Made by a program: the position numbers and the translations under genes. A model generated the notes under the pieces. That model saw nothing but the letters and a program-made list of their open reading frames with translations. It did no database searches and was not told where the DNA came from. 64,000 nt of DNA from Panulirus ornatus (Eukaryota; Arthropoda; Malacostraca; Decapoda; Palinuridae), in contig NC_092286.1 of NCBI RefSeq assembly GCF_036320965.1, positions 28,279,677 to 28,343,676 on the forward strand, given 5' to 3'. This document shows, in pieces, positions 1-9,697 of this stretch. The first letter of the stretch is position 1. The number at the start of each line of letters is the position of its first letter.

Positions 1-704
1 TCCTCAAACATCTCATTTCCAGCACATCCATCCTCCTGCGCACAACTCTATCCATAGCCCAATCCTCGCAACCATACAACATTGTTGGAACCACTATTCC
101 TTCAAACATACCCATTTTTGCTTTCCGAGATAATGTTCTCGACTTCCACACATTTTTCAAGGCTCCCAAAATTTTCGCCCCCTCCCCCACCCTATGATCC
201 ACTTCCGCTTCCATGGTTCCATCCGCTGACAGATCCACTCCCAGATATCTAAAACACTTCACTTCCTCCAGTTTTTCTCCATTCAAACTCACCTCCCAAT
301 TGACTTGACCCTCAACCCTACTGTACCTAATAACCTTGCTCTTATTCACATTTACTCTTAACTTTCTTCTTCCACACACTTTACCAAACTCAGTCACCAG
401 CTTCTGCAGTTTCTCACATGAATCAGCCACCAGCGCTGTATCATCAGCGAACAACAACTGACTCACTTCCCAAGCTCTCTCATCCCCAACAGACTTCATA
501 CTTGCCCCTCTTTCCAGGACTCTTGCATTTACCTCCCTAACAACCCCATCCATAAACAAATTAAACAACCATGGAGACATCACACACCCCTGCCGCAAAC
601 CTACATTCACTGAGAACCAATCACTTTCCTCTCTTCCTACACGTACACATGCCTTACATCCTCGATAAAAACTTTTCACTGCTTCTAACAACTTGCCTCC
701 CACA

Positions 705-705
<1 letters not shown>
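1..705 (-). mobile_element. LINE fragment, reverse transcriptase palm to thumb (RTE-like)
   Basis: Read on the minus strand this is the C-terminal part of a non-LTR retrotransposon polymerase. It matches the copy at 43821-45718 almost base for base, including the stretch that encodes LRQGCVMSPWLFNLFMDGVV and the FADD catalytic box equivalent (here the codons for LFADDTALVA lie near 430-455). It runs off the left edge, so the thumb and tail are outside. Its other end is not a usual 5' truncation: the LINE sequence stops at an internal ATATAT and turns into a pure (TA)n array at 706. RTE-like is my clade guess from the palm and the W-F-G-H-x-x-R-M region; other clades are possible. Confidence 0.85.

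Positions 706-752
<47 letters not shown>
706..752. repeat. (TA)n microsatellite
   Basis: This is a pure TA dinucleotide run joining the minus-strand LINE copy on its left to unrelated sequence on its right. The LINE itself has ATATAT at the junction, so the array could have grown from that seed. Confidence 0.98.
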
Positions 753-757
<5 letters not shown>

Positions 758-959
758 GAAAACTACTAAAAGTAATGTGTAGTTTTACATGAGAGGAAGA
801 ATGTGTGTGAGTGGGAGAGTGAGTGGCACCAGGTGAAGAAGGGTATGCAAAAACATCTGTGATGTCATCATGGCTGTTTGAAATGAGAGGGTCTTGGAGA
901 AAGGGACAGGTGAGGGGTCCTGGGAGGTATGTCAAGAGAGAAACCATTGAAGCTGGTGT
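753..959. other. Sequence between two LINE copies, no gene seen
   Basis: This short purine-rich stretch lies between the (TA)n array and the older plus-strand LINE copy. It may be the highly decayed 5' part of that copy, but I cannot align it. Confidence 0.4.
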
Positions 960-1665
960 CTGAGCATGGGTGAGATTGTAATAGGAAAAAGCAAGGGAGA
1001 GACAGGTTGCTATAAGTGTGAGCATGAACAGAGAGAACCTGGAAGAAATGGAATGTTTTTGATACCTGGGAGTGCACATGGGAGCAGATCGAACTATGGG
1101 ATGGGTGAGGAAGCAATGGGCTAGGTTGTGTTGAGTAGTACATGGAAACAGAGAGAACACCGTCTGTGTTGGGAAAGATGATACTGTCTGGGTGCGAGTG
1201 GTGGACATTTAAATACAAAATAACTAAAGAGGGTAGAAGTACTGGAAATGAAATGCTTATGAACAGTATGCTATTAAGGAGGGATGACCGTGTAAATAAT
1301 GAAGATGTAAAAGTAAGCTGTGATTGTAAGCTCAGTATGTCAGAGGGCTCAACAGGGTGTGTTGAAATGGTTTGGACATATGAAGAGGATGTGTGAAGAG
1401 AGACTGAATGAAAGGATATATGAGTTAGAAGTGGAGAGAGCAAGGAGGTAGAGTAGACTAAGGAGATGAAAAGGTGAAGTGAAAAAGGCTTTGAGTTATC
1501 GGGATCTGATAATTCAAAAAGATGGGAGGTATGCTGGAGATAAAATGAACTGGAGCGATGTGGTATACAAGGGGCAATGTGGTCAATGGGCTGAAACAAC
1601 GAATATAAAGTGATTAGGGGAAACCATGGAAAGGTATGTTCGGACTGAGTATGGATAGGGGGCTT
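960..1665 (+). pseudogene. Old, decayed LINE copy of the same or a sister family
   Basis: Scattered blocks align with the young copies in the same order: an NREN-LEEMECF*YLGVHMGADRTM block at 1030-1100 (reference EVKCFRYLGVDLAADGTM), a VLEMKCL-like block at 1241-1265, VLKWFGHMKRMCEERLNERI at 1360-1419, and the 3' UTR words GAGCGATGTGGTATAC (about 1553) and GGGGAAACCATGGAAAGG (about 1617). In-frame stops and internal deletions show that it is long dead. It lies opposite in orientation to the copy at 1-705. It was located by eye, so the edges are approximate. Confidence 0.75.
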
Positions 1666-2298
1666 AAGATTTGGTGTATTATACATGACAGCTGGAAAGT
1701 GGATGTGAGCATATGAATCCATTCTTTATCTGACCCAGAATTATCTTGTTACAAGGAAAAACACAAACTAGTGTAAAAAAATAGAATCGGCATATTGGTC
1801 TACAGCTGAAATTAGATATAAAGGACCAACAATATGATTCTCTCAGCATGGGAGCCATGCTGAAGAGACAGATAATTCCGTAGTGGAGGTACAGTTTCTG
1901 TGTTACAAAGCTAAATAACAAGGCCATGGAGTCTCCTTTGTGCTAAGTTTAGAATATGCCCTTCCCAATTTCTAACTGGTATGCTTTTAACTTATCTAGT
2001 GAAGGTCCAGCCTGAATGGTTTAGCATGATCTTGTCAAACACAGAAAATGTAAGTACTTAAAAGGGAATGACTAGGAAAACCTTAACACAAAAAGGATGA
2101 GATAGTGGGTCAGAGGCCTGTTGTAAAAAACGTAAATGTTTGGATGAATCGATGAAATGAAGGACATTCATTTGGATGGTGTCTTTGGTACACCATTGCT
2201 GAAGGGGAGGATTAATGAAAATTATAAGTTGTGGTTGATAAAATGTCACTGCGAAAAATACTCATGGCTAATGTACTCAAATGAAAATATAGGGTTAC
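1666..2298. other. AT-rich sequence, probably intron of the SCPEP1-like gene
   Basis: If the exon ending at 2299 is spliced to exons beyond the window, this stretch and the LINE copies to its left are intronic. I see no conserved carboxypeptidase segment here: the expected F-x-x-Q-x-W-G-x-Q-like block is absent. Confidence 0.5.
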
Positions 2299-2536
2299 CA
2301 TTTTCCTTCGAAGTAAACTGGTGCGTTGATCGTCTTTCAATACGGTTGGATGAATTATCCTCATGGCGCTTTTCGAGAATATTGTAGAAATTAACGCCAT
2401 TAGTTACATTCTCAATCAAGTCCTCTGCCTGAGACCATAGCTGCGTGGCTTCTGTCATCTTCCCTGCATGGACGGCGTCAGAGACCGTCTTAGTCTTGTT
2501 GTTGACTTTTTCTAAGCCAGCAGAATCAATCAGAGA
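2299..2536 (-). CDS. SCPEP1: SCPEP1-like serine carboxypeptidase, fifth visible exon (mid-domain)
   Basis: Starting after a TTTCTTGCAG acceptor in phase 0, this exon gives 79 codons plus one base: SLIDSAGLEKVNNKTKTVSD, then an E-A-T-x-L-W block and NVTNGVNFYNIL, which is the conserved D/N-GVNFYNIL segment before the variable insertion of SCPEP1. NKT, NVT and NSS are three glycosylation sequons. The 3' boundary is my choice of the first reasonable donor (GTAACC at 2298); the frame stays open to 2246, so another donor a few codons away is possible. Exons for the catalytic Asp and His must lie left of the window or beyond the LINE copies at 1-1.7 kb. Confidence 0.88.
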
Positions 2537-3251
2537 CTGCAAGAAACATTGAAATCAATCATCCAACAAAAGGAGATGGCAAGAATATCACAGTTATTCA
2601 TCCAATTAAATCTTTTCACAAAAATATTTGAAAATTCTTAATAGGTCATACTATACAATTACCTATGATTTTCATTTTCCTACATCTAAGGAACAGTGGC
2701 TTATACAGTACTTTCCCCAGTACAGTAACATTCATCATAAACAATAATAACGGAAGGAAATCTTTCATCTTCTTTTATTACAAAAAATAAAAAAGTACAC
2801 ACTAAAACATAACAGGAATGCAATTGATTAATCACTACATTCCTCTCTCTAGTGAGGTGTAATACTGCAATTCTTTTTTTCTATATTCAAGTACCTCCAT
2901 AATAACCAGGAGAAACCTTTTATCTTTTTTTTTTTCCCCTTAAAAAACCATCTTTTTCACCTCCCTTATCATTCTCTGGATTTCTTGATTCTTTCTCTTG
3001 TACTCCTCCCAATCTCACACAATTGTGCCCAGCACACACCTTTTTTTCCTCTATTTCACAAGCAATTTCAATCACCTTATCCCACCTTCCAAAGGCCACA
3101 TACAGTAACTAAATATGTATGCAATGCTAATCTAAATACCTACCACTCCACCCCCAACTCCCCATTGCCCTTACTCTCACCTTTTGACACTCTTTAATCT
3201 CTCAGTTTCTCCACATACAAGCTTCCTTTTCAAGTACCATCACTTTTCCCA

Positions 3252-3260
<9 letters not shown>

Positions 3261-3290
<30 letters not shown>
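3261..3290. repeat. (CA)n microsatellite
   Basis: This is a plain CA dinucleotide run inside an intron of the SCPEP1-like gene. Confidence 0.97.
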
Positions 3291-3291
<1 letters not shown>

Positions 3292-3589
3292 TTTCCTCTT
3301 TTCCTAAAACCATTACAAAACGTCACACTCGCTTCCACCACGAATTGACCAGACATCCCACCTGCCACCCATCTCAGCATGTTCACAGATAACACTGCTT
3401 TACACGCCTGTCAATTATTACATATCCAAAAATACTCGGTAATCTCCCCACCCCACTCACCCAAGTATACTTACGTATGCACATTTCATTTTAAACCATG
3501 CATTCCCTATAATGAATCCTCTTTCAGCACACCCAGTAACAAATCCTCTTTCAGCATACAACATAAGGATAAACCTTTGATCGGCCTTT

Positions 3590-3725
3590 TCTCATGTTCC
3601 TGTTCTTGTACACTGACAATGCAAGGAGGGGAGGGTTTCCAGCCCACTGCTTCCACCCCTAATAGTCACTTTTTACAACATGCAGATAATACGTGAGGAG
3701 AGTTCTTACTCCTCAATCCCAAGAA
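3590..3725 (-). mobile_element. SINE-like repeat, partial
   Basis: It aligns in reverse with the SINE at 46510-46745 through the words for TTCCAGCCC..CTTCCACCCCTAATAGTCAC and the AATACGTGAGG segment. The part corresponding to the 3' hairpin is lost or too decayed. It lies in the same orientation as the host gene. Confidence 0.6.
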
Positions 3726-3887
3726 ACTGTAATTAATCATCTCAATTGTGAGTAGATCAAGAAAGCTTCCATCATGAAACCTTTATATTAACAAGCAAGG
3801 TGTTTTAGTTGCTCCATCACCATAATCACAAAGTGCATTTAACATCAATTCTTAAATCTTTCGGAGTGCAGTTAATATACAACTTAC

Positions 3888-3998
3888 CGTAGCATAAAGG
3901 TATGGTCCCCATGACATAACAGCATCTACAGGTGATACCCAGGAGTCTCCCAAAGCAACTCCTGCCAATTGGCATTTGATCTTCTTCAGTTGAATTGC
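3888..3998 (-). CDS. SCPEP1: SCPEP1-like serine carboxypeptidase, fourth visible exon
   Basis: This exon has 111 bases, 37 codons, phase 0 at both ends. It reads AIQLKKIKCQLAGVALGDSW then VSPVDAVMSWGPYLYAT. The G-V-A-L-G-D-S-W and S-P-V-D-x-V-x-S-W-G-P-Y-L blocks are the SCPEP1-specific version of the S10 substrate-pocket region. The acceptor is TTAATCGACAG and the donor is GTAAGT. It is separated from the third exon by a 2,623-base intron that contains a MITE. Confidence 0.94.
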
Positions 3999-6621
3999 CT
4001 GTCGATTAAGAGAAATCATATTTACAATACATAATATATTTTTAATAATTTCTGCTGTTTCCTACATGTACAGCACAATCACACTGGTAAAACATTATCA
4101 CTTCACTTGCTATAGTGAATCTGCACTTATCAGTCATCCACAAAAGCTGCTTTAAAGCACTTTTGAAAGTCCTTAAACTGGTTAAGAATGAAAATGCATA
4201 AATGCAGGAAAAAGAAAGTTGACTAACATGATGAAAGAAATTAACATACAACGAATAAAGGATTTTTCCACCCACTGGATTTATTTCAAGAGCCACAAAC
4301 CAACATGAAGTAATTTGGCCAACATCCAGATAATAAAATTCACATATCTGTTCACCCCGTGAAGAACCACATTAATACAGAGATTTCTGAAGACAGGAAA
4401 CTGACACTACTTTTTAGTTGCTCAGTACATGTAATCACACTTTTAACACAAACACTTTCTTACACCAACAGTGGTCATATGCCCACTCATGAAAATATGA
4501 GCATTAGTGAAGTGATATCTGGGACCTTCAACAGGGATTGCGACATATTTTTCTCCAGATTCTATCGAGTTTCTTACAAAAAATTAGGTATATAAGGGTT
4601 AGCTCCATTTCTGAAAGTCAATCAACCATGCAGCTTGTACAAACAATGTAAATTATAGTTGTGAAAGTCAACTGGAATCATAACCTATAACAAGAGGAGT
4701 GTGAAACAAGTACTCAGGGCAGTGCAATTTCTTTGCTGAATTATGACTGAAGTTACATATTTTCATCGTTCTAATAAAGTTCAGTGTTGGTTTCTGACAA
4801 AAGTGTTGGACTCGACCTTTAGTTTACTGTGTAGGGTTGAATTGTGGTGTTTTGAAAATGAATAGCAGAAACAAGTTTTCGATACAGGCATGAGCAAAAA
4901 CTAAGTTACTGCAGTGATGAATTTAAAAACTAAGTTATTGCACTCATGAATTTCAAAAACTAAGTCACTGCTTCTCCATTATGCACTACTACACAGATCT
5001 GAATAAAGAGATGAAATATGTTCAGAGTGGGATAAAGAATAAGTATCAGAGCAAAGAGGGGATGGAAAGTGGGTTGAAGTATGTAGAGTCATCAGTGTAA
5101 GGGATGAAAAGTGGGTTGAAGTATGTAGAGTCATCAGTGTAAAAGTGAATAAGATCAGGGGTGGGAGAATGATCATTTACAGAGAGAAGACTGAGGGAGG
5201 CGATAACACCCGTTCATCATAAATACTATGGTCAGAATGATGGCATGGAACGAGTGTCAAATGAAGAGTTTGGGTACAATGAAGCTTCAATACAGCCATC
5301 CAGCTCACTCTGAAGCAATCTTTGATTTTCTCATACTTTCCCACATTAGCAAGGTAATGACAGGGACTAACAAAGAAATAAAATAATGACAAGTTTGGCA
5401 AGTCAGTTTACATAATCAATCAGGCACAATTCATGCTCATCAACCGCTTTCGTTCTTCTACATAAAGCCAATAAATTATGAGACATGTGCTCCCTCTTAC
5501 TGCTTAAAGCAGTGTGCTCCCCAGTGGTATGGACTAAGCTGAGGATGACCTCTGCTGTTTGCTGTGTAGTGGAGGCCCAAGTGAGGTGCTACTATTCATC
5601 AATGGGCTTGTGCCAGGATTGGATTAATCTCTATGGGGTCAAGCAGACAACAAGGCAAGAGGTCCTTATCCCCTAAATGATCACAAAATTGTAGGCTAAT
5701 CCTAGGATAATACAGGTTGATATCTCTTACCCGAAATGCCTGGGACCAGAAATGTTTTGGATTTTGGAATATTTTTTATAATACTGCACATGAAACAAAG
5801 TTTGTGTAGCAGTGAACCATCACAAAGCTATGGTTAAGTTACAACTCAGCTGCCCATGTGGACACTCTGTGGTTGTTTTCCATCACCTTCATTCCTGACT
5901 GAATTTTATAAGCTACTGATAAGAAACAATTTTTTACACTTATTCACACATAAGTACTTCACAGTAAAAGGTATTCAATACCATTAATGCAATGATAAAA
6001 TAACGTGTTTCAGTAATTCGCAGTAAAAAGCATTAAACACCATTAATACAATGATAAAATAATGTGTTTCAGTGTGGAATTTTCCACTTGTAAAGTAATG
6101 CTGCTGCTCAAAAAGTTTCGGATTTCAGATTTTTGGATCCCTATGCTCAACCTGTACAAAATCTCTTCACCTGATGTGTGTGTGCTACATAAGGGACATA
6201 GTCACTTTTTTGGCAGGTTTGACAATAGTCAATAAAAATAGAAATGTAAAACTTTTCTATTTTTGTATATATATTTTTTTCATCTTTTCAGTGTGAAGCT
6301 CCTGGGCTTTAGCCCTGTTAGCCCATAACTTAATCAGACTTCAGCAAAAATAAAAAACTCTGTGTATTATGTTAATCGAATATTTTGTCACTTACATAAA
6401 TAGAAGCAACTATGTTATGGTACAGTGGGCTTTTCAAGTATCCTTATGGCCAAAACAAAACCTCAGTGGAGTTTCAAGACGACATCTTTGGTTCAGAGTC
6501 AAAACTAAGAAACATAATGTTAAAAGGGACATCAAGCACGATATTAGATGAAGACTAACTACCATACAAGGTGTGAAAACTAGTGTGGTTTTAAGGAAAC
6601 ATGCTGACATATAATACTCAC
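3999..6621 (-). other. Intron of the SCPEP1-like gene
   Basis: This is a 2,623-base GT-AG intron. It contains a Tigger-like MITE at 5713-6154 and a two-copy direct repeat of about 41 bases at 5060-5143 (core TGGGTTGAAGTATGTAGAG). The small open frames in it show no recognisable domain. Confidence 0.85.
5713..6154. mobile_element. Tigger/pogo-like MITE with TA target duplication
   Basis: The element is bounded by TA on both sides (5711-5712 and 6155-6156). It begins CAGGTTGA and ends with the exact complement TCAACCTG. The subterminal segments are also loosely inverted and rich in GGATTT and CCGAAAT words. Inside, a ~59-base block is duplicated in tandem (about 5957-6014 and 6017-6073, each with CAATGATAAAATAA). 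At 442 bases with no transposase frame it is non-autonomous. Its left ~200 bases closely resemble, from memory, a mammalian TcMar-Tigger-type interspersed repeat, including words such as GGGACCAGAAATGTTTTGGA and CATGAAACAAAGTTTGTGTA. I do not assert a family name. Confidence 0.8.
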
Positions 6622-6711
6622 TTTGCCCAGTGACTGAGCAAATTTTGATGCCATTTTCCCTCCATAAGACTCTGCAAAAACGTAGAGTGGGACGGTCTCA
6701 AACTCAGGAAC
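6622..6711 (-). CDS. SCPEP1: SCPEP1-like serine carboxypeptidase, third visible exon (catalytic serine)
   Basis: This exon has 90 bases, 30 codons, phase 0 at both ends. It reads VPEFETVPLYVFAESYGGKM and then ASKFAQSLGK. ESYGG is the nucleophile elbow of S10 carboxypeptidases, so the catalytic serine is residue 15 of this exon. The acceptor is TTTAACTGCACAG and the donor is GTGAGT. Nothing in the exon breaks the reading frame, and the nucleophile is intact, which argues for an active gene rather than a pseudogene. Confidence 0.95.
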
Positions 6712-7410
6712 CTGTGCAGTTAAAAAAATATATAGGTATCAGAGTCCAAAAAGCATTTTACTTACCTATATACATCGCAAAAATTCCATAATAATAACCA
6801 GGATCAATGTGTGTTTGTGTTAACAACAATATGTAAATACGCATTAAATAAGATGAAAATAAACATATCTCTTCTTTTTTTTCTAATGCCTGCTCACCTT
6901 AATAAGGTAGCATTTGTAGCAGATGACTGAGCCTTCAAAGAAAATCCTTATTCAACTCCTGTTCCTACTTTTAGTGATTGATAAAATCAGAAGGGAGGAT
7001 TACCAACTCACGTACTTGTTTTCTACAACAAACAGGAGCTACACAAGTAGCAGTCTTTCTCCCCTGTACCCACAGGTAATAAAAAAAAAAAAAAATCAAG
7101 TTATCCTCTTTATCACAAAATAGGTACCACAGCACGTCTTTGCATGAGTAATCACTTATCTTACAGCTTACTCTTGCCAATATCCATTTTTCAACAATTA
7201 CAGAAATGGAAAGATCAACTTATAACACCCAATTTAAAATCAATGAATACCCATGGCAGGTATCTACCAAAACATATTACTGCAAGTTAACTATATGTGA
7301 ACAGGAGGAAACGAATGAGTCTTAACTATTCTTTGTAATGTCATCAACCTTCATTAATATGCTTACTTAAGTGTTTTGAAAATTGTTCTCTGCCTAAGCA
7401 CTTAACTTAC
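6712..7410 (-). other. Intron of the SCPEP1-like gene
   Basis: This is a 699-base GT-AG intron. Much of it, about 6885-7075, resembles a decayed copy of the SINE-like repeat seen intact at 46510. An A-run of 15 bases lies at 7081-7095. Confidence 0.85.
6885..7075 (-). mobile_element. SINE-like repeat, strongly decayed
   Basis: The block CAGATGACTGAGCCTT and the following CCTTATTCAACTCCTGTTCC correspond to the better copy at 7645 and to the SINE at 46510. There are many substitutions and small gaps. The orientation is the same as that of the host gene. Confidence 0.55.
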
Positions 7411-7551
7411 CTTCTTGAAAAATCCTTTCATGAATGTCACAAGATCATCAGCAATGGCAGAGTTGTTGTGGACCAAAAGCTTTGGGTCTTCAACATAACT
7501 ATAACCTGTTCCCACTGGGTTATCCACAAACAGAACATTAACATAGTCAGT
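7411..7551 (-). CDS. SCPEP1: SCPEP1-like serine carboxypeptidase, second visible exon
   Basis: This exon has 141 bases, 47 codons, and is phase 0 at both ends. It reads TDYVNVLFVDNPVGTGYSYV, the conserved S10 segment that follows the oxyanion loop; the VDNPVGTGFSY-type motif packs beside the active site. It continues to ADDLVTFMKGFFKK. NNS is a possible glycosylation sequon. The acceptor (TCTTTTCAG) and donor (GTAAGT) are near consensus. A 1,916-base intron separates it from the preceding exon at 9468. Confidence 0.94.
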
Positions 7552-9467
7552 CTGAAAAGATGAGAGAACACGACATCATTTTCTTACTAAATTCACAGAT
7601 TATTATGAATATCAAAAAAGCATTTATTCTATACATATTCGACATTTCCTACATCAACAAGGCAGTGTCAAGAACAGATGACTGAGCCTTAGAGGAAAAA
7701 ATCCTCACTTGGCCCATTCTCTGTTCCTTCTTTTGGAAAAGTAAAAACAGGAGGGGGGATTTTCAGCCCCCTGCTCCCACCCCTTTTAGTCGCCTTCTAA
7801 GAAATGTGGGAAATAGGAAGTATGCTTTCTCACCTATCTCCAAGGATAACAAAAAGCATTTGTTTCATATGAATCATCAAATGGAATAGGAAGACATAAT
7901 TCAGGGCAATGACTAGAGAATCTATAGCAAAACTACAGAGTGCAAACTGTGATACGCTATGCTGATTCACTGGTCTTTACATTTTTAAGAAGTTCAACAA
8001 GAATCACAAAATGAACATTGGCAAGAAGCTGATTCCAGCGTAAATGTTCTCGAGACAATCAAATTGGTTCACCCAAATTATATAGCAGATTAAGTACTTT
8101 TAAGGGAGCTGATTAAGGGATGTATGTAAAGATGGCAGAAGCCAAAGGATTAATGGTCTAGTTCAATGATGGGGATAAGGAGCGATGGCCAATTTCACGG
8201 GTTTATCGTCAAGTCAGCCAGGGATGTAGCACCATCATATTAGAGATGAGGTTAAGCTGTCCTCTACTGTGAATGGTCAAATGTTAAAGGTCTAGTCTAT
8301 ACAAGATGGGATTAAAGTATAATCAACTGTAATACACTTCAGAACTTAGCATTCATCTCCATATATATTTCCTCATCTGTTTCAGCAACTCATTCTCGTG
8401 AATCTTTCTCTCTGGTTCTTTGCTCTTTAACTAGTAATTAGAATTGACACTGTCTTCTGAATCTGTTCTTTAACATATAATTAGATGTGACAAGCTTATG
8501 GAACAGTTTTACATTATGATGTTTTTCTTACTTCTAGCATGTTAGAAAAGATGAGAAGAAACACGTCTATAGTAAAAATATGGGATGAATGGAATAAGCT
8601 ATGTAATGAAATTTTGAAGACAGTACAGTATACACAAACCCAAAAGTAGGGCACAGTCCTAGGAAGATTATGAGATGAGGCCCTATGAGTTCAGAAATCC
8701 TTCCCCCTATGTACAAATAGGTAATTAAAAATATTAAAGAAAAGGCACATGATGATCTAACATAGTTCTATAAATTCATACGGTGTAATTTTTCAGTTAA
8801 AGAACAAAATGAGACCTAAGGATTCAGAAGGATGGATGAATGGAGTAAGCAAAAAATGTGATAGGAATAAGTAACTACTTGATTGCCATTACCAAAGTAT
8901 ACAATATGGGGGAGAGGGAGTTCTACAAAAATTTTCGGATCATGTCACCTAATTTGTATGCAAATTTTGTTTTTTTTTCAAAGATTTTCTTCCTCCTTAG
9001 TTATTTTACTATATCAATTTCTTGCTTTCTCATACCTTTCAAACATTGGCTGGCCATTCTGCAGCCTACATCTTTTTCCTTTAGCTTTTTAACATCTAAT
9101 ATTAAACTAAATCCCTTTCTCTTGTGACCTTTTCTCTTATCTTCCTGACAATGGTGTACATATACTTTTCTTGTCATTTTAAATTTCAGGGAACTTTCTC
9201 TTACACTATTCGATACACTGACCTTGGAATTCCATATTCTAGTTTATGCCCATATAAAAATTGCACAGCTGTACATACCATATGTCTCTCTCCTCGTTGA
9301 GTCCGACGTCCTCTTTCAGCATTTTTATATCTTTATAATGTTACTACACTTAAATAGTACATGATCACCTTTTCCTTTGTGTGGGTGGGTGAGGTGGACA
9401 TGAATATAACTAAACAAAAGGATCAATCAATGCATACAATACTTCGTAGGCTATTCTAAAAACTCAC
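7552..9467 (-). other. Intron of the SCPEP1-like gene
   Basis: This is a 1,916-base GT-AG intron. It carries a recognisable SINE-like copy at 7645-7853. From 7860 to 9460 it is AT-rich single-copy-looking sequence in which I see no gene. Confidence 0.85.
7645..7853 (-). mobile_element. SINE-like repeat, near full length
   Basis: Read in reverse it follows the SINE at 46510-46745 from end to end: the CATTTCC..CAACAAGGCAGTG hairpin region, GACTGAGCCTTAGAGG, CTGTTCCTTCTTTTGGAAA, GGATTTTCAGCCCCCTG, CCTTTTAGTCGCCTTCTA, and a terminal TATCTCCAAGGATA. It is diverged but essentially full length, so the family is old as well as young in this genome. Confidence 0.8.
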
Positions 9468-9697
9468 CCAAGCATTCGTCCTGTTCTTCAATGTCTGATC
9501 TTGGGGTCCTATCTCTAGAAAATTGCCTATGCCTGTAGATGATGCTCCAGGCCCACCCTGTAGCCAGAGAATTAGAGGACGAAGTTTGTAGTCAACATCA
9601 GCAGTGGTGTAATACAACCAGAAGAACATGTGAGCTTTTTCCCGCACATTCACATATCCCCACGTCTCCTTCCCTTGTCTGATTCTTGTGGAATGGC
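9468..9697 (-). CDS. SCPEP1: SCPEP1-like serine carboxypeptidase, first visible exon (oxyanion-hole segment)
   Basis: This exon encodes the N-terminal part of the mature domain of a peptidase family S10 enzyme, best matched by retinoid-inducible serine carboxypeptidase, a lysosomal or secreted exopeptidase that removes C-terminal residues. After two bases of a split codon it reads 76 codons, including TWGYVNVREKAHMFFWLYY and the family hallmark LILWLQGGPGASSTG, whose GGPG loop forms the oxyanion hole, then NFLEIGPQDQ. An NRT sequon fits a glycoprotein. The splice sites are clear: a pyrimidine-rich TTTTTGTTTCAG acceptor ends at 9698 and a GTGAG donor begins at 9467. The phase joins the next exon exactly (AAT GCT TGG, then ACT GAC TAT). 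The signal-peptide exon was not found to the right, so the gene is incomplete here. The assignment rests on recalled SCPEP1 sequence and is strong. Confidence 0.93.

Larger units (their letters stand above)
2537..3887 (-). other. Intron of the SCPEP1-like gene
   Basis: This 1,351-base interval lies between two phase-0 exons with matching GT-AG ends. It is AT-rich and holds a (CA)n run at 3261-3290 and a 5'-decayed SINE fragment near 3590-3725. No other coding signal is visible. Confidence 0.85.

Noticed and set aside
571..792. Small frame M-E-T-S-H-T-P on the plus strand, also at 44895
   Set aside because: It is the antisense of the LINE reverse transcriptase; that is why it recurs at both LINE copies.
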